A DNA stretch of 12,890 nucleotides, from the NCBI GenBank assembly GCA_946886975.1, contig CAMPJV010000034.1, positions 1 to 12,890 of the forward strand, read 5' to 3'. Made by a program: the position numbers and the translations under genes. The DNA is from an uncultured Taibaiella sp. GTDB lineage: Bacteria; Bacteroidota; Bacteroidia; Chitinophagales; Chitinophagaceae. Below the pieces are notes generated by a model that saw only the letters and a list, made by a program, of their open reading frames with translations, was not told the DNA's origin and ran no database searches. Shown here piece after piece: positions 1-5,810 of the stretch (position 1 is its first letter; every line of letters starts with the position of its first letter).

Positions 1-255
1 AAGTATTCCATTCAGGCTACTCCGCTCAGCGTCACCCAGACTAAATAATAGTCTAAACGTCTGAAATGTTTCCTCGCACGGGTTCATTTACAAGCCGGTG
101 CTTATTTCTTTTTGGAACATTTATTCCCCACATGAGTAACAAGACCTTCCCCGTTCAGGGTGTCTTGGGCAACAGTCAATGCGCAAATCGACCCAAAACA
201 GCGAGGAACAGTTGTTGTTACATTATAGTGAGTTCTTTAGATAGATAAAATAAAC
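1..255. other. Intergenic stretch, no gene supported
   Basis: I see no credible protein gene here. A 60-codon frame at 66-248 has no recognisable domain or start signal. Small inverted repeats occur, such as agacta/tagtct (38-43 with 49-54) and aagac/gtctt arms around 140-165, but none is followed by a U-tract. The stretch could be the upstream part or promoter region of the candidate RNA that follows, but I found no perfect TAnnTTTG element on the + strand. Confidence 0.5.
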
Positions 256-484
256 GGGGTAAAGGTCCGGAGTGGTTCAAACGACCAGATGAATTTTGAA
301 TGAGCACGGAAATGGATGACGAATAGGATTGACGACTACCATATCCGGACCTTTAACACCCATCTAAAACAAAAAAACGTATTCAAGAATAAACAGGCAT
401 CGGGAGATATCTCTTCTCTTCTACTCTCTCTCCTCTGATAATATTTCTCCCGATGAAAATAGTCCCGCACAGCGGGACTATTTT
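256..484 (+). ncRNA. Candidate structured non-coding RNA or leader ending in a terminator
   Basis: Three nested or successive inverted repeats lie in a region with no usable reading frame. The first is a perfect 12-bp long-range stem, taaaggtccgga (260-271) with tccggaccttta (344-355), enclosing 72 nt. The second is a 10-bp stem, catcgggaga (398-407) with tctcccgatg (446-455), closing a loop made almost only of C and U. The third is a perfect 13-bp terminator (456-484) that starts at the base after the second stem. The order of long closing stem, hairpin and terminator is what an independent small RNA or a terminated leader would show. A 12-bp stem around a large open interior recalls 6S-type RNAs, and gaattttg (291-298) is one base from the Bacteroidota -7 element, but that identity is speculation. 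It does not match what I know of tmRNA, RNase P RNA or SRP RNA. The 5' end and strand are inferred from the terminator orientation. Confidence 0.4.
456..484 (+). terminator. Perfect-stem intrinsic terminator
   Basis: Arms aaaatagtcccgc (456-468) and gcgggactatttt (472-484) pair perfectly over 13 bp around the loop aca. The U-rich tail continues as ttttattt, fitting + strand termination. The A-run on the 5' arm would also let it work on the minus strand. It marks the 3' end of whatever is transcribed from about 250. Confidence 0.8.
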
Positions 485-655
485 ATTTCTCCTCTTTCTA
501 CAATTTCGCGGATGATGTGGAATTTATTTCCAAAATATAGCACCGCCGGCAAGCTCGTCAATTGCAGATTCCGCTAGTATAGGGCCTTTGCAAAGTTTGG
601 CACGCTATTTTCTATAGTGTAAATAGAAACATAGATAACCATTAAAACAAACGAT
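485..655. other. Intergenic region upstream of the small ORF
   Basis: No gene is visible. A weak Bacteroidota-style promoter can be drawn for the + strand: ttg at 562-564, then 18 nt, then ggcctttg at 583-590, which keeps TTTG but lacks the leading TA. It would give a leader of about 60 nt before the 60-residue ORF. The match is poor, so the element is only a suggestion. Confidence 0.25.
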
Positions 656-838
656 ATGAAGCTGAGGACAAGAAAGTATATCACGAGGCAAAAAGCCATC
701 CGCAATATGATCCAGTTTACAGACTTGAAAAGTTTTCTTATGGCTGGCTTTCAGGCAAGCAGGAGCGTGGTGGTAAAGAAGGACATCATCAATATGCTTA
801 TTGATCTGGATCGTCCAATGTACGCTAAGGCTTCATAA
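656..838 (+). CDS. Small basic hypothetical protein, 60 residues
   Basis: I do not recognise this protein. It begins MKLRTRKYITRQKAIRNM, so the first 18 residues are strongly basic, followed by a mixed stretch with VVVKKDIINMLIDLD near the middle. There is no signal peptide, membrane segment or cysteine motif. The start is the first ATG after an A-rich stretch (attaaaacaaacgat), a normal Bacteroidota initiation context without Shine-Dalgarno. Codon choice is unremarkable and resembles real genes more than random sequence. It sits alone between the terminator at 456-484 and the minus-strand terminator at 877-902. No coding frame on the other strand explains it, which slightly favours a real short gene. 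A small nucleic-acid-binding role would fit the charge but is a guess. Confidence 0.45.
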   Translation: MKLRTRKYITRQKAIRNMIQFTDLKSFLMAGFQASRSVVVKKDIINMLIDLDRPMYAKAS

Positions 839-876
839 AGGGTAACAACAGGACTCAGGTCCTTCCTCATATAAAA

Positions 877-902
877 AATCCCTTTCCTCAAGGAAAGGGA
901 TT
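877..902 (-). terminator. Intrinsic terminator of the persulfide dioxygenase gene
   Basis: Arms aatccctttcct (877-888) and aggaaagggatt (891-902) pair perfectly over 12 bp. On the minus strand the stem is followed by a run of T (complement of 873-878), the classic arrangement. It lies just past the stop codon of the 923-2320 gene. On the + strand there is no U-tract after the stem, so it serves mainly the minus-strand gene. Confidence 0.85.
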
Positions 903-922
903 AAACATTCTGAGCATGTCCG

Positions 923-2320
923 TCAGATTTCCTGGCTGCTCGGCAGCACAATCGGCATCTTTTTTACATTCTTCATCTTGCCGTAGCCGCCTAATACGTT
1001 ACGAAGGTTGTGATACCCCTGCCTTTTAAGCAACGACGCTGCTATAACAGATCTATAACCGCCGGCGCAATGTATGTATAGGTTATTGTCGTCTTCAATA
1101 CTTGCGACAATTGCAGTATCCGTTAGCGTATCGAGGGGAATATTCACCGCACCCTTCACATGGCCGGCTTCGAATTCTCCCGGTTTACGTACATCTATTA
1201 CTTCAAGTTTGGGATCGTGTGGAATATCCATAGCCAGTTCATCCGGCTCAATATCTACTATTATATCAATTTTTTCCCCGGCAGCTTTCCATGTGTCAAA
1301 GCCTCCATCAAGAAAGCCATAGACTTTATCAAATCCTACCCGTGCTAGTCTTACTACGCTTTCCTTTTCCATTCCCGGATCTGTCACAAGTAACAGTGGC
1401 TGATTGAATGGCAGCAAGATTCCCGCCCACTCGGCGAAACGTCCGTCAAGTCCTATACTGATTGATCCCGGAACAAAGCCCTGCGTGAACACCGTTGCAG
1501 CTCTCGTATCCAATATCAGTGCGCCTTCTTTTAGCTTTTCCTTGAATTCCTGAACAGTTAATGCACGTGTGGCTCGCTCCATATCCAGGCTTTCATAGCC
1601 CTCCTTATTTATCCTTGCGTTAATAGGAAAATAAGCTGGAGGTGTAGATAGACCCGTGGTCACAGCAGTGATGAATTCATCCTTCGTCATTTCCTGCAGG
1701 GCATAATTGCTCTGCTTCTGCTCGCCTATTGTACTGAAGGTTTGCGGACCAAGGTTTTTACCGCATGATGAACCTGGACCGTGCGCGGGATATACGATCA
1801 CGTGATCTTCCAGCGGTTTTATCTTTTCCTGCAGGCTGTCGTACATGTATCCCGCAAGCTCTTCTTTTGACAGGTTGCCGCTAAAGAGGTCCGGGCGGCC
1901 GACATCTCCAACAAATAAAGTGTCCCCGGTAAATACACAATACGCCTTACCTTCCTCATCATGCAGCAGATAGCTGGTGCTCTCTAATGTATGTCCCGGA
2001 GTGTGTATGGCCTTAAGTTGCACCTTTCCTATCTTGAATACTTCTCCGTCTTTCGCTTTGTGAAAAGAAAATCCCGCTTCCGTGTTGGGTCCGTACACTA
2101 TGGGAGCTCCGGTTCTTTTTGCCAGTTCCAGGTGACCGCTCACAAAGTCAGCATGAAAGTGCGTCTCAAATATGTACTTTATTGTTACGCCTTTTTCTTC
2201 TGCTAACTTTATATATGCGTCCACATCCCTCAGCGGATCTATCACTGCCGCCTCACCCTCGCTCGATATGAAATACGCCGCTTCACTTAGGCAGCTCGTA
2301 TACAACTGTTGAACTTCCAT
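923..2320 (-). CDS. CstB-like persulfide dioxygenase-sulfurtransferase (MBL fold plus two rhodanese domains)
   Basis: The predicted role is oxidation of glutathione or low-molecular-weight persulfides to sulfite by a mono-iron metallo-beta-lactamase-fold domain, coupled to sulfur transfer, in cytoplasmic sulfide detoxification. Residues about 1-210 are the MBL domain with THFHADF (H54, H56, D58), TPGH (H110), TGDTLF (D133) and YPAHG (H180). H54, H110 and D133 fit the iron triad of ETHE1-type enzymes. The usual second-metal His after D58 is Phe59, as expected for a one-iron enzyme. Residues about 255-350 are a rhodanese-like domain whose active-site position reads LLLVTDPG, with Asp314 for Cys, so it is probably structural. 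Residues about 365-455 are a second rhodanese domain with the active loop HCAGGYRS (Cys418). This order is that of Staphylococcus CstB. The SSCGK motif (Cys186) is also kept. Length 465 suits the family. No signal peptide is visible. It lies 46 bp downstream of the zinc peptidase gene. Confidence 0.88.
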   Translation of the reverse strand: MEVQQLYTSCLSEAAYFISSEGEAAVIDPLRDVDAYIKLAEEKGVTIKYIFETHFHADFVSGHLELAKRTGAPIVYGPNTEAGFSFHKAKDGEVFKIGKVQLKAIHTPGHTLESTSYLLHDEEGKAYCVFTGDTLFVGDVGRPDLFSGNLSKEELAGYMYDSLQEKIKPLEDHVIVYPAHGPGSSCGKNLGPQTFSTIGEQKQSNYALQEMTKDEFITAVTTGLSTPPAYFPINARINKEGYESLDMERATRALTVQEFKEKLKEGALILDTRAATVFTQGFVPGSISIGLDGRFAEWAGILLPFNQPLLLVTDPGMEKESVVRLARVGFDKVYGFLDGGFDTWKAAGEKIDIIVDIEPDELAMDIPHDPKLEVIDVRKPGEFEAGHVKGAVNIPLDTLTDTAIVASIEDDNNLYIHCAGGYRSVIAASLLKRQGYHNLRNVLGGYGKMKNVKKMPIVLPSSQEI

Positions 2321-2346
2321 TTAATGATCTTTTAAAGTTTCTTCGG

Positions 2347-2354
2347 CAAAAGTA
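2347..2354 (-). promoter_or_regulatory. Perfect Bacteroidota -7 element upstream of the persulfide dioxygenase gene
   Basis: The minus strand reads TACTTTTG, an exact match to TAnnTTTG, 26 bases before the ATG at 2320 and inside the 46-bp gap after the zinc peptidase gene. No TTG is found at the usual -33 distance. It suggests the gene can be transcribed on its own, in addition to any read-through. Confidence 0.4.
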
Positions 2355-2366
2355 GCACTATGGATA

Positions 2367-3068
2367 CTATTCGTCCCTTCGATTCATAAAAATCATAATA
2401 AAGTATAATAATGTTGCTATAGAGCTGATTGCAGCAACTACATAGGTTCGTGCGGCCCATTTGAGCGCATCTTTAGCCATATCATGTTCTCTCCCCCGCG
2501 CAATGCCACTGGATTCCATCCATTTTAATGCACGTGCGCTCGCGTCATACTCCACCGGCAAGGTCACCAGTGAAAACACTGTCGAAGCCGCAAATAGTAT
2601 AATGCCAATCAGGAAAATGGTGGGATTACCCTGGCCGAAGCCCAGCACACCGAGCCCTGCCAGTATCACCCACATAGATAGATTACTGCTGATCTGTACT
2701 ATTGGCACCAGTGCACTTCTCAATTGCAGCATACTGTATGCAGTTTTATGCTGCACAGCATGCCCGCACTCATGCGCTGCCACGGCGGCGGCAGAGATAC
2801 TCCTTCCCGCGTAGACATCCGGACTTAGATTAACGGTCTTATTCGCTGGGTTATAGTGGTCGGACAAAAATCCCTGTGACGAGAGAACTTGCACGTCATG
2901 AATGCCATTATCTCTCAACATCTTCTCCGCAATATCTTTCCCACTTAGGCCATTACCCAGGGCTATTTGGGAATACTCCTTGAATTTGCTCTTCAATCGG
3001 CCACTGACCAGCGCCCCGATCCCCATCAGTATCAGCGAAAGAATAATATAACCTGAATATGCTTCCAT
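2367..3068 (-). CDS. YugP-type membrane zinc metallopeptidase
   Basis: This is a member of the neutral zinc metallopeptidase 2 family (Bacillus YugP-like), membrane-bound peptidases of unclear substrate. The zinc motif HECGH is at residues 99-103 in AAVAAHECGHAVQHK, with E100 catalytic and H99/H103 ligands; E173 in LPVEYDASARA is the likely third ligand. Membrane segments are visible at about 4-20, 130-146, 149-172 and 208-228. Between the first segment and the zinc site lies a soluble stretch with GLSGKDIAEKML and HYNPANKTVNLSP, both typical of the family. Length 233 is usual. The ATG at 3068 is preceded by an A/T-rich leader and no Shine-Dalgarno. It follows the TonB receptor stop by 94 bp. 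That gap contains a palindrome, gtcta-a-tagac (3152-3162), right after the receptor stop, and tccaat/attgga arms (3125-3142), but no U-tract, so co-transcription with the receptor is possible. Confidence 0.88.
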   Translation of the reverse strand: MEAYSGYIILSLILMGIGALVSGRLKSKFKEYSQIALGNGLSGKDIAEKMLRDNGIHDVQVLSSQGFLSDHYNPANKTVNLSPDVYAGRSISAAAVAAHECGHAVQHKTAYSMLQLRSALVPIVQISSNLSMWVILAGLGVLGFGQGNPTIFLIGIILFAASTVFSLVTLPVEYDASARALKWMESSGIARGREHDMAKDALKWAARTYVVAAISSIATLLYFIMIFMNRRDE

Positions 3069-3162
3069 TTACTTTAGTTTACTATTATTCTATAGCAAAT
3101 TGCCTACCAATGTAATAATGGCAGTCCAATACCGCAATTGGAATATTTCTGGTCTAATAGAC

Positions 3163-5448
3163 TTACCATTTTAGGCTTACACCTGCCATCCAGTTGAAGC
3201 CTGCTTGTGGGTAATAATAGTTGTCCGTATAGCTACGGCCTCCATACGAATATGTATAGGAATAGCCATTATTCTCATACAACTTGCTAAAGATATTATT
3301 AAGTCCAATCGATACCCCGACTTCCCTGAAGGGTTTTAGCTTTAAGCTATATCTTATCCTCATATCGGTTACTGAATAGGGCTTTATGATGCGTTGTTCA
3401 TTACTGGTGTTGTCCAGGTACTGCTTCCCCACGTATTTCTCCAGGAATTCAATTTCAAGTGCTTTCCCGGCAGCTGTATTGATTAGCGGGGTAAAGGTCA
3501 GGCTCCCGCCTATGACCAGGTTGGGAGAGAAAGCAATATCAGTTGTGCCATGGATCGTAGAGTCCTGGCTGCCGTCATCCCAATTGTCTACAAACTCTGT
3601 AAAGTTCCTGATCTTGTTGCTCGAAAAGCTTGCATTTGCCCCGAGCCTTACCCATTTAGCAGGCGCAACAGCTCCTTGCAATTCCAGGCCTGTCCGGTAG
3701 CTTTCTGGCACATTTGTCCTGGTATAGGCCCCCACATCATTGATGCGTCCGGTAAGAATAAGCTGATCCTTATAAAGCATGTAATAGTAGTTTACCCCTA
3801 CGTGCCAGTCTAACCGCCGTAGCTCGTACCCTGCTTCTATGTCATATAGCCTTTCTGGCCGCGGCAAATTGACAGGAGAGGCCTCAAAATCGTCCCGGTT
3901 CGGTTCTCTGTTCGCTATCGCTACGGATGCATAAAGTTTTTGCTTCCGGGCCATGCTATTGCTTAACAGGTAAGTGAGACCGGCCTTTGGGTTAAAGAAG
4001 TTATAGGTTACTGAGGGGTGAAGGGCTGGGTTCTTTCTGAATCCATTAATAGCATACCCGATGTTCCTGTATTGCATGTCAGCAAATATGAGCAGCCTGG
4101 AACTTGCCCAATGTTGTGCTTTTAAGTAAAGGTTTGCGTCTGTTTTCCTTGCGTCAAGTAAGTACCATCTGTAATCATTTGGTACGCCATACTCAGCCCA
4201 CTTGATAAATCCATAGTGCTCTCCTTTATATTGCGTAAATCCGCCTCCGACGGAAATGCTGCTCTTCGCCTTTTCGTAAAGCAGAGAGAATACTGATCCG
4301 TAAAAATAGTTATCCAGCCAAAGCTGCCTGATAAGGTTCGTCTTGTGAAGTGTATCAGTTGTAGACGGGGAGATAAATGGTTCCAGACCATAAGTGCTGA
4401 AACGCTCTTGTGGTTTGTACTCTTCATAATAGCCTCTTCCTCTGGTCAAAAAGCCGGCTATATGGGCCGAAAGAGATTCATTAAAGCGGTGATCCAGGAA
4501 CAATTGATAGTGGTCTTGCTGGTAATTGTCCGTCTGATTCTTGTAGGTGAAGTAATTATTAGTCCTCGGGTTCGAATGAAACAGGTTTACTGAATCTTCA
4601 GGTGTAAAATAAAGAGCGCCAATATTGTGTTGGTAGTGACGGTAAAGGTCGCTGTCATTTCCCTCCAGTTGCGCTTGAGGCACAGCATTCCATGCCTGCC
4701 CGGTCTTTTCATTACCCGTCATCATCATGAACCTCAGCGAGGTTTGTTCCGAAGCTTTCCACCCGGCTATTATCTGCATAGCCTTCAGAAGAGATGCTGA
4801 TCGTTCCCGAAATCCGTCAGAACTGATACGCGACAACCGAACATCAAATTGGAGCCCGCTTGTCAGTAAACCTGTCCCGGCCTTCACAGTGCTTTTCCAT
4901 GTATTGAATGAACCAATGCTGTTATTGATCTCAACACCTGCTTCTTTCATTTGCTCAAGGTTACTGATACTCATCGTCGCTCCGAAAGCTCCGGCGCCGT
5001 TAGTGGAGGTGCCTACCCCTCTTTGTATCTGAATTGAATTGGTAGACGAGGCAATATCAGGGAAGTTGACAAAGAACGTTCCCTGGCTTTCGGCATCGTT
5101 TACCGGTACGCCGTTTAGGGTGACATTTATGCGTGTCCCGTCTGTTCCCCGTATTCTGAGGCCGGTATACCCGATACCTGCTCCCGCGTCTGATGTGGCC
5201 ACGGCTGAAGGTGTATACTGTAAAAGATATGGGAGGTCTTGTCCCATGTTCTGCTTCTCTATTTCAGTTCCGGAAAGCTCCGTTTTAGCAAATGGTGCAT
5301 CTTCCGTGGCCCGAAGGGCCCTGATTTCGACAGGGGGCAAAGTCTGGATTTTCTGCCCGGCGGAATCTATGTTTTGGCCGAAGCTGGAAAGACTAAGACC
5401 AATACCGGCAAATGTTAGGACTACAATTCTGTGTGCGTACATGATCAT
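3163..5448 (-). CDS. TonB-dependent outer-membrane receptor under TPP riboswitch control, probable thiamin importer
   Basis: A 22-strand TonB-dependent receptor is predicted, taking up its ligand across the outer membrane with TonB-ExbB-ExbD energy. Residues 1-24 are a signal peptide (hydrophobic VVLTFAGIGLSLSSFG, cleavage probably before Q25). LPPVEIRALRA (37-47) is a TonB-box-like stretch. The plug spans about 50-165 with LRIRGTDGTRINVTLNGVPV (97-116), a signature of this Bacteroidota receptor group. The rest is barrel, rich in aromatic beta-strands and ending in VSLKW. No N-terminal carboxypeptidase-regulatory domain is present and no SusD partner is adjacent, so it is not a Sus-type glycan pair. 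The TPP aptamer in its leader points to thiamin or a precursor as cargo; TPP-regulated TonB receptors are known in Bacteroidetes (for example the Bacteroides outer-membrane thiamin transporter). A second in-frame ATG lies two codons in (5442-5440) and could be the real start. Confidence 0.87.
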   Translation of the reverse strand: MIMYAHRIVVLTFAGIGLSLSSFGQNIDSAGQKIQTLPPVEIRALRATEDAPFAKTELSGTEIEKQNMGQDLPYLLQYTPSAVATSDAGAGIGYTGLRIRGTDGTRINVTLNGVPVNDAESQGTFFVNFPDIASSTNSIQIQRGVGTSTNGAGAFGATMSISNLEQMKEAGVEINNSIGSFNTWKSTVKAGTGLLTSGLQFDVRLSRISSDGFRERSASLLKAMQIIAGWKASEQTSLRFMMMTGNEKTGQAWNAVPQAQLEGNDSDLYRHYQHNIGALYFTPEDSVNLFHSNPRTNNYFTYKNQTDNYQQDHYQLFLDHRFNESLSAHIAGFLTRGRGYYEEYKPQERFSTYGLEPFISPSTTDTLHKTNLIRQLWLDNYFYGSVFSLLYEKAKSSISVGGGFTQYKGEHYGFIKWAEYGVPNDYRWYLLDARKTDANLYLKAQHWASSRLLIFADMQYRNIGYAINGFRKNPALHPSVTYNFFNPKAGLTYLLSNSMARKQKLYASVAIANREPNRDDFEASPVNLPRPERLYDIEAGYELRRLDWHVGVNYYYMLYKDQLILTGRINDVGAYTRTNVPESYRTGLELQGAVAPAKWVRLGANASFSSNKIRNFTEFVDNWDDGSQDSTIHGTTDIAFSPNLVIGGSLTFTPLINTAAGKALEIEFLEKYVGKQYLDNTSNEQRIIKPYSVTDMRIRYSLKLKPFREVGVSIGLNNIFSKLYENNGYSYTYSYGGRSYTDNYYYPQAGFNWMAGVSLKW

Positions 5449-5466
5449 TTGGTTTAATGAATGATC
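5443..5466 (-). promoter_or_regulatory. Hairpin covering the first start codon of the TonB receptor
   Basis: On the minus strand GATCATT (5466-5460) pairs with AATGATC (5449-5443) around a 10-nt loop. The second arm contains the first ATG (5448-5446), and the next in-frame ATG begins at the base after the stem. Such a hairpin would hide the initiation region and is a candidate expression platform for translational control by the TPP aptamer. This is inference from pairing alone. Confidence 0.45.
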
Positions 5467-5498
5467 CGGTCGGTGGTGAGAGGATACTTTTGTCCCAA

Positions 5499-5551
5499 CA
5501 GCAACACATTGACTTATACCTATTTACAAATAAATCGGTACAATGCTGCTG
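5499..5551 (-). other. Long hairpin between TPP aptamer and receptor start
   Basis: On the minus strand cagcagcattg (5551-5541) pairs with caatgtgttgctg (5511-5499) over 11 pairs with a two-base bulge and one G-U. Inside it tacc.attta pairs with taaat.ggta around a tttg loop. No U-tract follows, so it is not a simple terminator. It is probably part of the riboswitch expression platform or a structural spacer. Confidence 0.45.
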
Positions 5552-5577
5552 ATGGATGCAAAAGAATCAGAGAGTGA

Positions 5578-5657
5578 TCTACTTTCCCTAACCGGCATTA
5601 CCCGGTCCAGGTTCAGCGGGTATGATCTCAGCCTTTACTTTCAGGCACCCCGGTTTG
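5578..5657 (-). promoter_or_regulatory. TPP riboswitch (THI-box)
   Basis: The minus strand carries the conserved TPP aptamer in order. GGGGTGCC (around 5652-5644) comes first, then a short variable P3 hairpin gcct...aggc, then CTGAGAT (5631-5625) and ATACCCG, the pyrimidine-sensor half. GAACCTG (5614-5608) and the P5 hairpin accgg-gtaatg-ccggt follow, giving the TAATGCCGG pyrophosphate-sensor half, and TAGGGAAA closes. The outer P1 stem is short and its limits are uncertain. The aptamer binds thiamin pyrophosphate and lowers expression of the downstream gene, here the TonB receptor, when the cofactor is plentiful. About 130 nt separate it from the start codon. Confidence 0.93.
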
Positions 5658-5674
5658 CAATGATTTCTCATTGC
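5657..5674 (-). other. GAAA-capped hairpin at the 5' end of the TPP leader
   Basis: On the minus strand GCAATGA pairs with TCATTGC (7 bp, 5674-5668 with 5663-5657) around a GAAA tetraloop. It directly precedes the aptamer and would lie at or within a few bases of the transcript start predicted from the -7 element at 5679-5686. A stable 5'-end hairpin could protect the mRNA or stack on the aptamer; that role is inferred. Confidence 0.5.
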
Positions 5675-5678
5675 CCGG

Positions 5679-5686
5679 CAAATGTA
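5679..5686 (-). promoter_or_regulatory. Perfect Bacteroidota -7 element for the TPP-riboswitch transcript
   Basis: The minus strand reads TACATTTG, an exact TAnnTTTG. It lies just upstream of the hairpin and aptamer, so the transcript would begin near 5672 and include the whole riboswitch. No TTG is found at the -33 distance; the match rests on the -7 box and its placement. Confidence 0.55.
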
Positions 5687-5810
5687 GGTTAATTTGGTTA
5701 ATCATTCCCATAGGGCAAATGGGAGAGCTTGCACATCTAAAAACATTCCTCAAAAACAACAGTGGTTAACGAAAATGCTTAATTTACATGCTCTCAAATA
5801 AATTATCTAG
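5687..5810. other. Divergent upstream region between the TPP leader and the T9SS cargo gene
   Basis: It contains an inverted repeat tcccat (5706-5711) and atggga (5719-5724) that could be an operator or chance. For the + strand gene only imperfect -7 boxes appear: ttaatttg at 5689-5696 (one mismatch) and taatttac at 5780-5787 (two mismatches). The ATG at 5811 follows an A/T-rich stretch with no Shine-Dalgarno. Confidence 0.35.

Noticed and set aside
66..248. 60-codon + strand frame
   Set aside because: No recognisable domain or start context, and a composition unlike a real protein; it lies in a region of RNA-like inverted repeats.
260..290. Resemblance to SRP RNA (AGGTCCGGA) or a tRNA T-arm (GGTTCAAAC)
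   Set aside because: The SRP signature would continue with AAGGAAGCAGC, which is absent, and the TTCAAAC loop does not sit on a correctly registered 5-bp stem.
255..3499. 13-mer cggggtaaaggtc present at 255-267 and again near 3487-3499
   Set aside because: About one such repeat is expected by chance in 13 kb, and the second copy is inside the receptor coding sequence.
5039..5464. 141-codon + strand frame opposite the TonB receptor start
   Set aside because: A shadow of the receptor plug region and leader; no family resemblance.
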